DNA of 64,000 nt from an uncultured Anaeromusa sp. (GTDB lineage Bacteria; Bacillota; Negativicutes; Anaeromusales; Anaeromusaceae), in NCBI RefSeq assembly GCF_963668665.1, contig NZ_OY764902.1, forward strand, positions 2,297,501 to 2,361,500, written 5' to 3'. Below the pieces are notes generated by a model. It saw only the letters and a program-made list of their open reading frames with translations. It was not told the DNA's origin and ran no database searches. A program made the translations under genes and the position numbers. This document shows, one piece after another, positions 40,618-49,249 of the stretch (the first letter of the stretch is position 1; each line of letters begins with the position of its first letter).

Positions 40618-42675
40618 ATGGTGCGCCACTTGACAAAATGGGTTCAATGCGGAAAACAGTGGTTGGCGAATCGGCGGGCGAGCAGCCAGGGGTTGAAGCT
40701 GCGTAGCATGTCATGGCATTCGCTGTCGACGCAGGCGGTTTTGTTGCTGCTGCTGACGTGCTTAGCGCCATTGGTCGGCGCCGGCGGCTATTTTGCCGTC
40801 AGCTCTACCGATGCGCTGACTAAAGCGGCAGTAGAGAATAATGATAAGATTGCCGATCGCGTTGCCAATGATGTGTCCGGTTACATACAAAACAAACGGA
40901 ATTTTTTGCTCGTTACAAGTGGCGACGAGGAAATACGCAGTTTAAATGCTAAACGTTTGGAACGATATTTGAAATTAGTGCAACCTTATTATGGCGGTAA
41001 TGAATTGTTGTTTGTAGCGGATCGCAGCGGCAGGCAAGTATGGCGTACAGATGGGCTAAACTTGCAAAATGTGGCGGAACGTCGTTATTTTCAAGAGGTT
41101 ATGGCAGGGCATGTTGTTATGTCGGAACCGGTGCTCAGCAAAGGCGCCGGGCAGCTGGGCGTAGTCGGCGCTGTGCCGATCCAGGGAGAGAACAAAGATA
41201 TTATCGGTATCTTAGGCGTTGTGCTTCCCTTGCAAAACCTGCAAGTCTTGCTGGAGCGGGTGCTCTCGGAAAATCCGGGCTATGGCATTGTGGTGTTAAA
41301 CCAACAAAAAGTGCCGCTCTTCCATCCTGGCAATGCGGAAGCGGTAAAAGAGCGCCGACCGCTGGAAGAAGCATATTACACGCAGGTGCTGGAGCAAAAA
41401 ACAGGGAATCTGGAAACGCAGGTGCGCGGTCAGGACTATTTTTTATCCTACCGTCCGGTTGCCAATACAGACTGGGTTGTTGTTTCTCTCTATCCCAAGG
41501 ATATGGCCTTGGCGCAAAGCCAGGAGATGGTGCGGCGCACAGTCTGGGGTATAGGCGTGTTGGTTGTTTGTTTTTTGGCGGGAGGATTTTGGGCGGTGCG
41601 ACGGACGCTGCAGCCCTTGCAAACGTTGATGCGAGGCGTGCAAGAAGTCGGTCGGGGCAAGCTGTCTGCGCGTACAGTTTGTGCATCCAGAAATGAACTG
41701 GGAGAATTGGCGGCGGCGTTCAATGGCATGACGGAAAATTTGCAGCAAGTTGTGCGAGAAACTAGAAAATCCTCAGGGGACGTACTGACGTCCGCTTCCT
41801 TTTTAGAAACGGCGCTGGAACAGGGGCAAGAGGGAAGTAAGCAAATGGCGCAGTCTGTAGAAGAAATTGCCGCCCGTTTGGAAGGACAAAAAAGCGTGGT
41901 GCTGGATGCGGCGGAGCGCTTGGCGGAGATAACGCGTCGTTCCCAAGAAATTGTGGCCTTAGGCCATGTTACAGAGGAAAAAGGGCAGCATTGCTCCAAT
42001 TTGGCCAGAGAGGGCCAGGGCGCGTTGTTTCAAACGGTGTCTCAATTGGAAGAGACCAAAAAAACGGTGCAGCAAACCAGACAGTATGCAGCAACATTGT
42101 CCGATAATGCGCAGTCCATCAGCCAAATTACTCAGTTGATTCGCAATATTGCCAGTTCTACTAAGCTGCTGGCATTGAATGCAGCGATCGAAGCGGCCAG
42201 AGCGGGCGAGGCGGGACGCGGCTTTGCCGTAGTGGCGGGAGAAATCGGCAAGTTAGCCGTGCAATCCGATGAGGCGAGCGGCAACATCATGCATATTATT
42301 ACCGCCATTGAAGCCAGCACGGTGCAGACGCTGGAAACGATGGAGGGAACCTTTGCGCTGATGGAAGAAGGGGTGGCCGGTGCGCTGCAAAGCCGGGAGG
42401 CGTTTTTGAACATTGTTGACGCCGTGGCTCAGGTTCATGCAGCGGCAGGCAACATCCGCAGCGAAGCATTCCGTCAAAACGAACTGTGCATAGAAACGCA
42501 AAATCAAGTGCAGGAAGTAAAGGAGCTTGCAGAGGAAAGCAGTAACGATGTAAGCGAAATAGCGGCGACGGCCCAGCAGCAGGCCGCAGCTGTAGAGGAA
42601 ATGGCGGATACGGCCCTGGGGCTAAGGCAGCTGGCGGAAGGTCTGGAAGAAGGCGTGCGTAAGTTTGAAGTCTGA
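40618..42675 (+). CDS. Methyl-accepting chemotaxis protein with Cache sensor
   Basis: A 685-residue chemoreceptor. There are membrane helices at about 37-57 and 306-328, an extracellular double-Cache-type domain between them ([39 protein letters not shown]), a HAMP domain, and a long coiled-coil signalling domain. The conserved hairpin tip reads [20 protein letters not shown]. Such Cache domains often bind amino acids or organic acids; the ligand is unknown. The cell is therefore probably motile, although no che or flagellar gene is in the window. A GGAGGAG site precedes the ATG, and it is separated from pstA by a hairpin. Confidence 0.93.
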   Translation: MVRHLTKWVQCGKQWLANRRASSQGLKLRSMSWHSLSTQAVLLLLLTCLAPLVGAGGYFAVSSTDALTKAAVENNDKIADRVANDVSGYIQNKRNFLLVTSGDEEIRSLNAKRLERYLKLVQPYYGGNELLFVADRSGRQVWRTDGLNLQNVAERRYFQEVMAGHVVMSEPVLSKGAGQLGVVGAVPIQGENKDIIGILGVVLPLQNLQVLLERVLSENPGYGIVVLNQQKVPLFHPGNAEAVKERRPLEEAYYTQVLEQKTGNLETQVRGQDYFLSYRPVANTDWVVVSLYPKDMALAQSQEMVRRTVWGIGVLVVCFLAGGFWAVRRTLQPLQTLMRGVQEVGRGKLSARTVCASRNELGELAAAFNGMTENLQQVVRETRKSSGDVLTSASFLETALEQGQEGSKQMAQSVEEIAARLEGQKSVVLDAAERLAEITRRSQEIVALGHVTEEKGQHCSNLAREGQGALFQTVSQLEETKKTVQQTRQYAATLSDNAQSISQITQLIRNIASSTKLLALNAAIEAARAGEAGRGFAVVAGEIGKLAVQSDEASGNIMHIITAIEASTVQTLETMEGTFALMEEGVAGALQSREAFLNIVDAVAQVHAAAGNIRSEAFRQNELCIETQNQVQEVKELAEESSNDVSEIAATAQQQAAAVEEMADTALGLRQLAEGLEEGVRKFEV

Positions 42676-42775
42676 GAAGTGTAACAAATTTATGGATAAA
42701 TGACAGGAAAATGCGTGCCGGCGGCGAATAAAAGAAAAAGCTTATTTTGCAGAAGCGGAAATGGAGGTGCAGCAT

Positions 42776-43063
42776 ATGGGGAAAACCCGGACCCGAAAAC
42801 TGTCTGGGTTTCGTCTGCTTGCCGGCGCTTTGGTTTTATATGGTATTTACCTGATTGGCGGACATTATCAGCAGCTTTGCGAAGTGCGCAAAGAGCGGGC
42901 GGCGGCGGAAGTGAGACTGGAGCAATTGCAGCAGCAGCGCCAGGCTCTGTTAGAGGAAAAAAATCGTCTACAGACGCCGGAGTACATAGAAAAACTTGCA
43001 CGAGAAGAATTGGGCTTGGCGAAGCCGGAAGAAGCGTTATATCTAGCAGCGCCTCGCCGTTGA
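42776..43063 (+). CDS. divIC: Septum formation initiator DivIC/FtsB-like
   Basis: A 95-residue bitopic membrane protein. It has a short basic N terminus, a membrane helix at about 12-30 (LLAGALVLYGIYLIGG), a coiled coil (RAAAEVRLEQLQQQRQALLE) and the C-terminal PEYIEKLAREELGLAKPEE motif of FtsB/DivIC. It is part of the cell-division complex with FtsL and DivIB/FtsQ. I chose the ATG at 42776, 9 bases behind GGAGGT, over the ATG at 42761, which overlaps that site. DivIC followed by an S1-domain protein is a conserved Firmicute pair. Confidence 0.9.
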   Translation: MGKTRTRKLSGFRLLAGALVLYGIYLIGGHYQQLCEVRKERAAAEVRLEQLQQQRQALLEEKNRLQTPEYIEKLAREELGLAKPEEALYLAAPRR

Positions 43064-43125
43064 ACGGTAGAAGCGTATTTATAGAGCAGAAGGCTTTTTA
43101 TAGGGTTATTTCCTGGGCGGTTCCC

Positions 43126-43155
43126 TTGACATGCTGGAAAGCGGGCAGGTATAAT
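43126..43155 (+). promoter_or_regulatory. Promoter before the S1-domain gene
   Basis: Consensus -35 TTGACA (43126-43131) and -10 TATAAT (43150-43155) with an 18-base spacer. Confidence 0.8.
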
Positions 43156-43219
43156 GAGAACATAATATTTGGCGACATGCCTAAAACAAGCGATCATTTA
43201 AGGGGGAGCATATAACAGT

Positions 43220-43663
43220 ATGGCCATCGAAGTAGGCAGCGTGGTTGAAGGAGTGGTCACAGGTATCACTAACTTCGGCGCATTTGTTGAGTTGCCGGAA
43301 GGCAAAGTGGGCCTCATCCACATTTCTGAGGTTGCGGATGTATATGTGCGCGATGTGCGTGACTTTTTGAAAGAGCAGGATCGCATCAAAGTTAAGGTGC
43401 TTTCTATTGATGAACGCGGGAAAATAGGCTTGTCGGTAAAACGCTTGAATCCGCCAACAGCGGCTCCCAGCGTAGCGCCCAGCGCGCCGCCGCCGCGTCG
43501 TCCAGGCGGTTTTCACGATAACCGGCGTCCGCATCGTCCGGTTACAGTAACTTTTGAAGACAAACTAAGCAAATTTCTCAAAGACAGCGACGAGCGTCTG
43601 TCGGAACTTAAACGCAGCACAGAATCAAAGCGGGGCGGTCGTGGAGCGCGCCGCGGCGAATAA
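43220..43663 (+). CDS. yabR: S1-domain RNA-binding protein (YabR-like)
   Basis: A 147-residue protein. Residues 1-75 form an S1 domain (GSVVEGVVTGITNFGAFVEL, LIHISEVADVYV, GKIGLSVKRL). A Pro- and Ala-rich linker and an Arg-rich basic tail (GGRGARRGE) follow. S1 proteins bind single-stranded RNA; YabR relatives act as general RNA-binding proteins of unsettled function. It has a strong promoter of its own and a terminator, so it is probably monocistronic. Its place behind divIC is the same as in B. subtilis. Confidence 0.9.
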   Translation: MAIEVGSVVEGVVTGITNFGAFVELPEGKVGLIHISEVADVYVRDVRDFLKEQDRIKVKVLSIDERGKIGLSVKRLNPPTAAPSVAPSAPPPRRPGGFHDNRRPHRPVTVTFEDKLSKFLKDSDERLSELKRSTESKRGGRGARRGE

Positions 43664-43681
43664 GGTAATTCGTAAGAGCAA

Positions 43682-43709
43682 AGAGCATTTGCAAAAATGC
43701 TCTTTTTCT
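43682..43709 (+). terminator. Intrinsic terminator after the S1-domain gene
   Basis: AGAGCATTT pairs with AAATGCTCT around a short loop and is followed by a T run. Confidence 0.9.
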
Positions 43710-43759
43710 GTTTGTGCTACAGGCGAACAAGGAGCTTGACGGCTCTGAGAGGAGCAAAA

Positions 43760-44524
43760 ATGGAAAGCAAGGATATTGCTTCTTTGGCTGTATTAGCTGG
43801 AGAAGAGCTGCTCAAAAGCGGTGCGGAAACCTATCGCGTGGAAGAAACGATGGAACGGATTGCTTTGGCCTGCGGCGCTAAACGGGCGGAAAGCCTTGTG
43901 CTTCATACTGGCTTGGTGCTGGAGGTCGAGGCGGCCGACGGACAGTGCGTCACCAGAATTTGCCGCGTAGGGGCGCGAAGCATTCATTTAGACCGGATTC
44001 ATAAGGTGAATGCCGTGGCCCGCCGGTTGGAAGAGGGCCGGACAACGCCCCCGCAGGCGGCGGCGTTGTTGCAGCGTATTGCGCGGGAGCACAGGGCTGT
44101 GCCTGTTTGGTTGCTGGCTTGTGCAGCCGGCTTGGTGGGCGGTCCGACGGTGCTGCTTTTGGGCGGAACGTTGGAAGAAGGCGCGGCTGCTTTTTTTGTG
44201 GCTGCCGGCATGCGGTGGCTGTTGTCCTGGTTAACCAAGTATCATGCGGCGCCCTTTACGCTTGATTTAGTTGGCGCCATGGTGGTGGCTTTTTTAGGGG
44301 CTTGGTTGGGGCGTGCTTGGGAAGAGCTCAGCCGGGACCTTATCATTGTTGGCGGTTTGATGCCCTTGGTGCCGGGAGTGGCGATTACCAACGCCTTACG
44401 AGACTTGCTGGCGGGAGACTTAATGAGCGGCGCCGCTAGAATTCTGGAAGCGGCCCTTACGGCGGTGGCCGTAGCCATGGGAGTTATTCTTGTACTGGCC
44501 TTGCCGATGCGCATGGGAGGGTAA
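43760..44524 (+). CDS. Threonine/serine exporter ThrE-like, large half (DUF1212)
   Basis: A 254-residue membrane protein, the N-terminal half of a split ThrE exporter (YjjP family). A cytosolic region of about 110 residues (LKSGAETYRVEETMERI; RVGARSIHLDRIHKVN) precedes about five membrane helices. GGLMPLVPGVAITNALRDLLAGD is the diagnostic motif. The partner half is encoded 2 bases downstream. Such pairs export small amino acids or organic acids; YjjP/YjjB of E. coli is linked to succinate export, so the substrate here is open. The ATG at 43760 follows GAGAGGAG. Confidence 0.9.
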   Translation: MESKDIASLAVLAGEELLKSGAETYRVEETMERIALACGAKRAESLVLHTGLVLEVEAADGQCVTRICRVGARSIHLDRIHKVNAVARRLEEGRTTPPQAAALLQRIAREHRAVPVWLLACAAGLVGGPTVLLLGGTLEEGAAAFFVAAGMRWLLSWLTKYHAAPFTLDLVGAMVVAFLGAWLGRAWEELSRDLIIVGGLMPLVPGVAITNALRDLLAGDLMSGAARILEAALTAVAVAMGVILVLALPMRMGG

Positions 44525-44526
44525 AG

Positions 44527-44985
44527 ATGGAGATCTTTTTATTGCGGTTGTTGTCTTGCTTTTTGATGTCCGCCGCCTTTGGCATTCTCTGCCGCATTCC
44601 TCAGTCGGCGCTCTTGTGGAGCGGCGCGGGCGGGGCGTTATGTTGGGCGGTAATGTATGCTGTAAGCCAAGCGGGCGGCAAACTGGTGGCGGCGGTCTTT
44701 TTCGGCAGCCTGGCTTTGGGCTTGGCTGCAGAATGGCTGGCTCGACGTACGCATAAGCCGGCGACCATCTATATTGTTACTGGATTTATTCCTTTGGTTC
44801 CGGGGGCGGAAGCGTACCATACGATGCGGCTTCTTGTGGAAGGTACTTACGCGGAAGCTGGCTCTATGGCGGTGCGCATGCTGTTGATCGCCGGCGCTAT
44901 TGCTTTTGGCCTGTTTTTAAGCTCGGCGTTGATTCGCATGCTGCGGCGCAGCGGAAAGGGGGCAGGCAAGCATGCTGCTGTCTAA
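44527..44985 (+). CDS. Threonine/serine exporter ThrE-like, small half (DUF3815)
   Basis: A 152-residue membrane protein with about four or five helices, the C-terminal half of the split exporter (YjjB family). GFIPLVPGAEAYHTM repeats the PLVPG motif of the other half, which indicates that the two halves are related by duplication. It starts 2 bases after the large half, with GGAGGG in that gene's end as ribosome site, and its last 14 bases overlap tilS. Confidence 0.9.
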   Translation: MEIFLLRLLSCFLMSAAFGILCRIPQSALLWSGAGGALCWAVMYAVSQAGGKLVAAVFFGSLALGLAAEWLARRTHKPATIYIVTGFIPLVPGAEAYHTMRLLVEGTYAEAGSMAVRMLLIAGAIAFGLFLSSALIRMLRRSGKGAGKHAAV

Positions 44986-46351
44986 GGTGCGCTCCTGGTG
45001 CGAGCGGCGGCAATTGTTCCCCGAGCAATCGCTGGTTTTGGCTGCCTGTTCTGGCGGCCCGGATTCTTTGGCGTTGGTGCATGTGCTGCAGCGCTTAGCC
45101 GGAGAACAAGGGTTTCGCTTGGCCGTGGCCCATGTGGATCATTGTTTTCGCGGCGAAGCTTCGGCGGCGGACGAACGGTTTGTGGCGGACTTTTGTCGTG
45201 AACGTCAGCTTTCTTATCAGGCGGTGGCGATTGATGTGCCTGGCTATTTGCGAGAGAATGGCGGGTCGTCGCAGGATGTGGCCCGGCGCTTGCGCTATCA
45301 GTGGCTGCGTGAGACGGCGAGCTCCTTGGGGGCGTCGTATATTGCCCTTGGGCATCATGCGGACGACCAAGCGGAAACCTTCCTGTTGCATTTGCTCCGC
45401 GGCGCAGGCGCGGAAGGCTTGGCAGCCATGGCGGAACAGGAAGCGCTCCTTATACGGCCGTTTTTGCAGGTGCGCCGCCGTGAGATTGAAACGTACTGCA
45501 GTGAACAGGGGCTAAGGCCGCGCTTGGATGCAAGCAATTTAAAAGACAAGTATTTGCGCAACCGTATCAGGCATCACCTGTTGCCGGATTTGAGCGCCTA
45601 TAATCCGGAAATTGTACCAGCCTTAACGCGAACAGCCGATATTATTCGAGAGGAACATGAGTTTGTTCGCCAAGAAGCGCTAAAGGCGCAGGCGCACTGT
45701 GTTCTTTGGCTAGAGAATTCCTGCCAAGTAAAGTTGCTCGCTTACTCTGCATATCATCCGGCGGTACAACGGGAGCTGTGGCGGCAGGTTTTAGAAAAAA
45801 AGCGAGGCGCCTTGACAGGAATCTGCTTTGTGCATGTGGAAAATCTCTTAAAGTTAGCCTCTGACGGACGAACTGGCGCCGTGCAGGTGCTGCCAGGAGG
45901 CTGGCAAGTCCGCAAAGACTATGCCTGTTTGGTACTGGAGCCTTTGGCTGCAGCTGCCAAAGCGCCGCTTCAAGAGTCCAGGTGGCAGCGGGAAGTCGAT
46001 GTACCAAGTGTGACGGAGTTGCCGGACGGAAGTTGCTTGGAAACTTCTTGGCTTGCGTTTGAGGATGCTGCAGGGCCAGACGTGTTGTCAATGGCCTGGG
46101 CTGCGGCGGAGCCGCCTTTGGTGGTGCGCTTTCGTCAACCTGGCGATGTGTTTCGCCCGGTCGGACTGGGAGGACGCAAAAAACTAAAGGACTATTTAAT
46201 TGACGCCAAAGTGCCACAGGCGGAGCGGGACCAACTGCCGCTTTTATGCGATGCCCAAGGGATTCTTTGGGTGGCGGGTCTGCGGGCGGACGAACGAGCG
46301 TCCGGCGCGGGCAAGCAGCTGTATGTGCGGCTGCAAAGAGATACTCAATGA
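44972..46351 (+). CDS. tilS: tRNA(Ile)-lysidine synthetase TilS
   Basis: A 459-residue enzyme that changes C34 of the tRNA(Ile2) anticodon CAU to lysidine so that it reads AUA. The PP-loop ATPase motif is ACSGGPDSLALV near residue 25; DHCFRGEASAADERFV and LGHHADDQAETFLLHLLRG are family motifs. The C-terminal domain has VRFRQPGDVFRPVGLGGRKKLKDYLID, which contacts the tRNA. The ATG at 44972 overlaps the exporter gene. tilS-hpt-ftsH is a strongly conserved Firmicute order. Confidence 0.95.
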   Translation: MLLSKVRSWCERRQLFPEQSLVLAACSGGPDSLALVHVLQRLAGEQGFRLAVAHVDHCFRGEASAADERFVADFCRERQLSYQAVAIDVPGYLRENGGSSQDVARRLRYQWLRETASSLGASYIALGHHADDQAETFLLHLLRGAGAEGLAAMAEQEALLIRPFLQVRRREIETYCSEQGLRPRLDASNLKDKYLRNRIRHHLLPDLSAYNPEIVPALTRTADIIREEHEFVRQEALKAQAHCVLWLENSCQVKLLAYSAYHPAVQRELWRQVLEKKRGALTGICFVHVENLLKLASDGRTGAVQVLPGGWQVRKDYACLVLEPLAAAAKAPLQESRWQREVDVPSVTELPDGSCLETSWLAFEDAAGPDVLSMAWAAAEPPLVVRFRQPGDVFRPVGLGGRKKLKDYLIDAKVPQAERDQLPLLCDAQGILWVAGLRADERASGAGKQLYVRLQRDTQ

Positions 46352-46372
46352 TGTAGGAGGAATTGGAAGGTT

Positions 46373-46909
46373 ATGTTGCAAGACATTGAACGCGTTTTGC
46401 TGAGTGAAGAGCAATTGCGGCAGCGCGTCCGCGAACTGGGTGAAGAAATCAGCAAGGAATATGCAGGCAAGGAAATTTTGATGATTGGCGTGCTGCGCGG
46501 CGCCGTTATGTTTATGGCCGATTTGGCCCGGGCGATAACCGTACCGGTGATGATCGACTTTATGGCGGTATCCAGCTATGGAACGTCTACTTCTTCCAGC
46601 GGCATCGTGCGCATTTTAAAAGATTTGGATGAGGAAGTAGCCGGCAAGCATGTGCTGATTGTAGAGGATATTATTGATTCCGGCCTGACTTTAAGCTACT
46701 TGGTAGACAATATCAAATCCCGCCAGCCTGCCAGTGTGCGCATCTGCACATTATTGAACAAGCCGGAACGGCGTAAGGTGGATTTGGAAGTCAATTATAA
46801 CGGCTTTGTGGTTCCTGATGAATTTGTTGTCGGCTATGGACTGGATTATGCGGAAAAATATCGCAACGTGCCTTTCATTGGCATTTTGAAGCCTGCGATT
46901 TATGCATGA
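46373..46909 (+). CDS. hpt: Hypoxanthine phosphoribosyltransferase
   Basis: A 178-residue purine salvage enzyme that makes IMP or GMP from hypoxanthine or guanine and PRPP. The PRPP-binding loop is [29 protein letters not shown] supplies the pyrophosphate loop, and [15 protein letters not shown] is the hood end. Length is typical. TAGGAGGAA precedes the ATG. It lies 21 bases behind tilS. Confidence 0.96.
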   Translation: MLQDIERVLLSEEQLRQRVRELGEEISKEYAGKEILMIGVLRGAVMFMADLARAITVPVMIDFMAVSSYGTSTSSSGIVRILKDLDEEVAGKHVLIVEDIIDSGLTLSYLVDNIKSRQPASVRICTLLNKPERRKVDLEVNYNGFVVPDEFVVGYGLDYAEKYRNVPFIGILKPAIYA

Positions 46910-46926
46910 GCAGGCGGCTCTTTTTG

Positions 46927-46955
46927 TTGTCCGCAGAAACGGTTAATGATATAAT
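46927..46955 (+). promoter_or_regulatory. ftsH promoter
   Basis: TTGTCC (46927-46932) and consensus TATAAT (46950-46955) with a 17-base spacer. Confidence 0.7.
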
Positions 46956-47015
46956 TAATTTCTATGGAGGCCAAAGTGAACAGCTGTGTGCGCTCCAATG
47001 AGAGGAGGGCTACGA

Positions 47016-48938
47016 TTGAATAAATTTTTCCGGAATGTGAGCTTTTACCTGCTCATCATCATTATCGCGATTTCCATCATTGACTACTATTCGTCGAAGA
47101 CGACGAACAAGCAGGAAATCATTTATACCCAGTTCCTGCGCCAGGTGGACGAGCAGAAGGTGGAAAAAGTCACGATAGTGGAAAATACGATTCGTGGTAA
47201 GCTTAAGGATGGTACGGAGTTTACAACCGTAACTCCAGACGACCCGACGTTGATTAACACCCTGCGTGCCAAGAATATTGAAATCAAGGCGGAACAGCCG
47301 CCGCAGCCGCCGTGGTGGACCACTATTTTTTCATCCATTTTGCCTATGCTGTTGCTGATCGGAGTTTGGTTCTTCATCATGCAGCAGACCCAAGGAGGCG
47401 GCAACCGGGTGATGTCGTTCGGCAAAAGCCGGGCGAAGCTGCATGGCGATGAAAAAATCAAAGTAACCTTTAAGGATGTAGCCGGCGCCGATGAGGCCAA
47501 GCAGGAACTCGAAGAGGTCGTGGAATTTCTCAAGCATCCGAAAAAATTCAATGACTTAGGCGCTCGGATTCCTAAAGGCGTATTGCTTTTTGGACCTCCT
47601 GGCACTGGTAAAACGCTGTTGGCGCGGGCGGTAGCCGGCGAAGCAGGCGTACCGTTCTTTAGCATCAGCGGCTCCGACTTTGTGGAAATGTTTGTCGGTG
47701 TGGGTGCGTCCCGAGTGCGGGACCTTTTTGAACAAGCTAAGAAAAATGCGCCTTGCATTGTCTTTATTGACGAAATTGACGCCGTAGGTCGTCAGCGCGG
47801 CGCCGGTTTGGGCGGGGGCCATGACGAACGGGAGCAAACCCTGAACCAATTGCTGGTAGAGATGGACGGCTTTGGCGTCAACGAAGGCATTATCATTATT
47901 GCCGCTACCAACCGTCCGGACATTCTGGACCCAGCGCTGTTGCGCCCGGGTCGTTTTGACCGGCAGATTGTCGTAGACCGTCCAGACGTCCGCGGCCGAG
48001 AAGAAATTCTTAAAGTTCACGTTAAGGGCAAGCCTTTGGCCAAGGAAGTGGATCTGGATGTTCTGGCTCGCCGGACGCCGGGCTTTACCGGAGCGGATTT
48101 GAGCAACCTAGTGAATGAAGCGGCGCTCTTAGCGGCGCGGCGCAATAAGAAACGCGTGGAAATGGGAGAAATGGAAGAAGCAGTAGAGCGTGTCGTGGCT
48201 GGGCCGGAGCGCAAGAGCCGGGTCATTAGCGACAAGGAAAAACGCCTCACCGCTTACCATGAAGCAGGCCATGCGTTGGTGGGCATGCTGTTGGATCATA
48301 CAGATCCGGTGCACAAGGTTTCGATTATCCCGCGGGGACGCGCCGGCGGCTATACGCTAATGCTGCCCAAGGAAGACCGTTACTATGCCACTCGTTCGGA
48401 ACTATTGGCGCAGTTGAAAGTCTTCTTAGGCGGTCGTGTGGCTGAAGCTGTGGTGTTGAATGAAATTAGCACTGGAGCGCAAAACGATATCGAACGGGCT
48501 ACTGAGCTGGTTCGCAAGATGATTTGCGAATACGGCATGAGTGAAACCATGGGCCCCATTGCTTTTGGTAAAAAGCAGGAGCAAGTGTTCCTGGGCCGCG
48601 ATATTTCCCGGGACCGCAACTATAGCGAGGAAGTAGCTCATTCCATCGATAAAGAAGTCCGTAAGATGGTGGAAGAAGCGTATAACGGCGTAGAAAGCAT
48701 TTTGCGCGAAAATATCGAACAGCTGCATGTCATTGCTGCTGCGCTGATCGAAAAAGAAACGCTGGAAGCGGAAGAATTGCTGCGCTTGGTGCAAATGGAA
48801 GACACTACAGCACCAGCAGAAGCAAGCGAAGCGCCGGCAGAAGAAGCTGCGGCGGAAATTGTCGAAGAAACACCTGTAGAAGAGGCTCCTGTAACGGAAG
48901 AGCCGAAACGAGAAACTCAGCCTAACGCCGTGTATTAA
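47016..48938 (+). CDS. ftsH: ATP-dependent zinc metalloprotease FtsH
   Basis: A 640-residue hexameric membrane protease that removes damaged or short-lived membrane and cytosolic proteins. Two membrane helices lie at about 8-25 and 100-122. The AAA domain has Walker A GPPGTGKT (about 192-199), Walker [11 protein letters not shown] and the second region of homology with [17 protein letters not shown]. The zinc site HEAGH lies near 415-419. The C-terminal 50 residues are very acidic. I chose the TTG at 47016 because AGAGGAGGG lies just upstream; the ATG at 46998 lacks a site. A terminator follows. Confidence 0.95.
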   Translation: MNKFFRNVSFYLLIIIIAISIIDYYSSKTTNKQEIIYTQFLRQVDEQKVEKVTIVENTIRGKLKDGTEFTTVTPDDPTLINTLRAKNIEIKAEQPPQPPWWTTIFSSILPMLLLIGVWFFIMQQTQGGGNRVMSFGKSRAKLHGDEKIKVTFKDVAGADEAKQELEEVVEFLKHPKKFNDLGARIPKGVLLFGPPGTGKTLLARAVAGEAGVPFFSISGSDFVEMFVGVGASRVRDLFEQAKKNAPCIVFIDEIDAVGRQRGAGLGGGHDEREQTLNQLLVEMDGFGVNEGIIIIAATNRPDILDPALLRPGRFDRQIVVDRPDVRGREEILKVHVKGKPLAKEVDLDVLARRTPGFTGADLSNLVNEAALLAARRNKKRVEMGEMEEAVERVVAGPERKSRVISDKEKRLTAYHEAGHALVGMLLDHTDPVHKVSIIPRGRAGGYTLMLPKEDRYYATRSELLAQLKVFLGGRVAEAVVLNEISTGAQNDIERATELVRKMICEYGMSETMGPIAFGKKQEQVFLGRDISRDRNYSEEVAHSIDKEVRKMVEEAYNGVESILRENIEQLHVIAAALIEKETLEAEELLRLVQMEDTTAPAEASEAPAEEAAAEIVEETPVEEAPVTEEPKRETQPNAVY

Positions 48939-48956
48939 CAGGCAGTAAGGCGATAT

Positions 48957-49004
48957 AAAAAGCAGCGGCACAGCCTTGAATTAGGTTGTGCCACTGCTTT
49001 TTTT
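48957..49004. terminator. Intrinsic terminator after ftsH, usable from both sides
   Basis: A long stem (AAAAAGCAGCGGCACAGCC with GGTTGTGCCACTGCTTTTT, one mismatch and G-U pairs) around an 8-base loop, with A and T runs on either side. It lies between the convergent ftsH and GH26-like genes. Confidence 0.85.
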
Positions 49005-49030
49005 GATGAAAAACTTAAGTTTTAGCAACC

Positions 49031-49185
49031 TTGTATTTGAGACAAGATTTGCGCGCGACTCGAAAAAGCTGCCTAAGTCGGCAGTTTCTTAACTCGCTGC
49101 GCTCAAACAGGCGAAACTGTCATCCGCCTTAGTCCGCTTTTTCGTCCTGCGGACCGTCTTGCTCCAATAAAAGTCTCAAATACAA
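49031..49185. repeat. 155-base palindromic, MITE-like element
   Basis: Perfect 13-base terminal inverted repeats, TTGTATTTGAGAC (49031) and its complement (49173-49185), enclose further nested inverted repeats: CAAGA/TCTTG, CGAAAAAGC/GCTTTTTCG (49061 and 49136) and GGCAGTTTC/GAAACTGTC (49080 and 49113). The centre reads TTAACTCGCTGCGCTCAAAC. The whole element can fold back on itself and holds no gene. Confidence 0.7.
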
Positions 49186-49245
49186 TGGTCGCCGCCGCCT
49201 TGTTCGTTCCCTCCCTTTACTCACTCTACTCCTGTTTAAATACTT
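49186..49245. repeat. Pyrimidine-rich short repeat, copy 1
   Basis: This stretch contains GCCGCCG, TTGTTCGTTCCCT, CTTTACTC and CTACTCCTGTTT. The same words, in a different order, occur at 52341-52400. Read on the minus strand they form an AGGGAACGAACA and GAGTAAAGGAG pattern. No gene is present. Confidence 0.5.
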
Positions 49246-49249
49246 GTTG

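Noticed and set aside
43064..43219. A tRNA cluster between divIC and tilS, as found in some Firmicutes
   Set aside because: No cloverleaf or TTCGAATCC-type T-arm was found here or elsewhere in the window by eye; a tRNAscan run would settle it.
49031..49185. CRISPR array or insertion sequence
   Set aside because: There are no regularly spaced direct repeats and no transposase gene; the structure is an inverted, not a direct, repeat.
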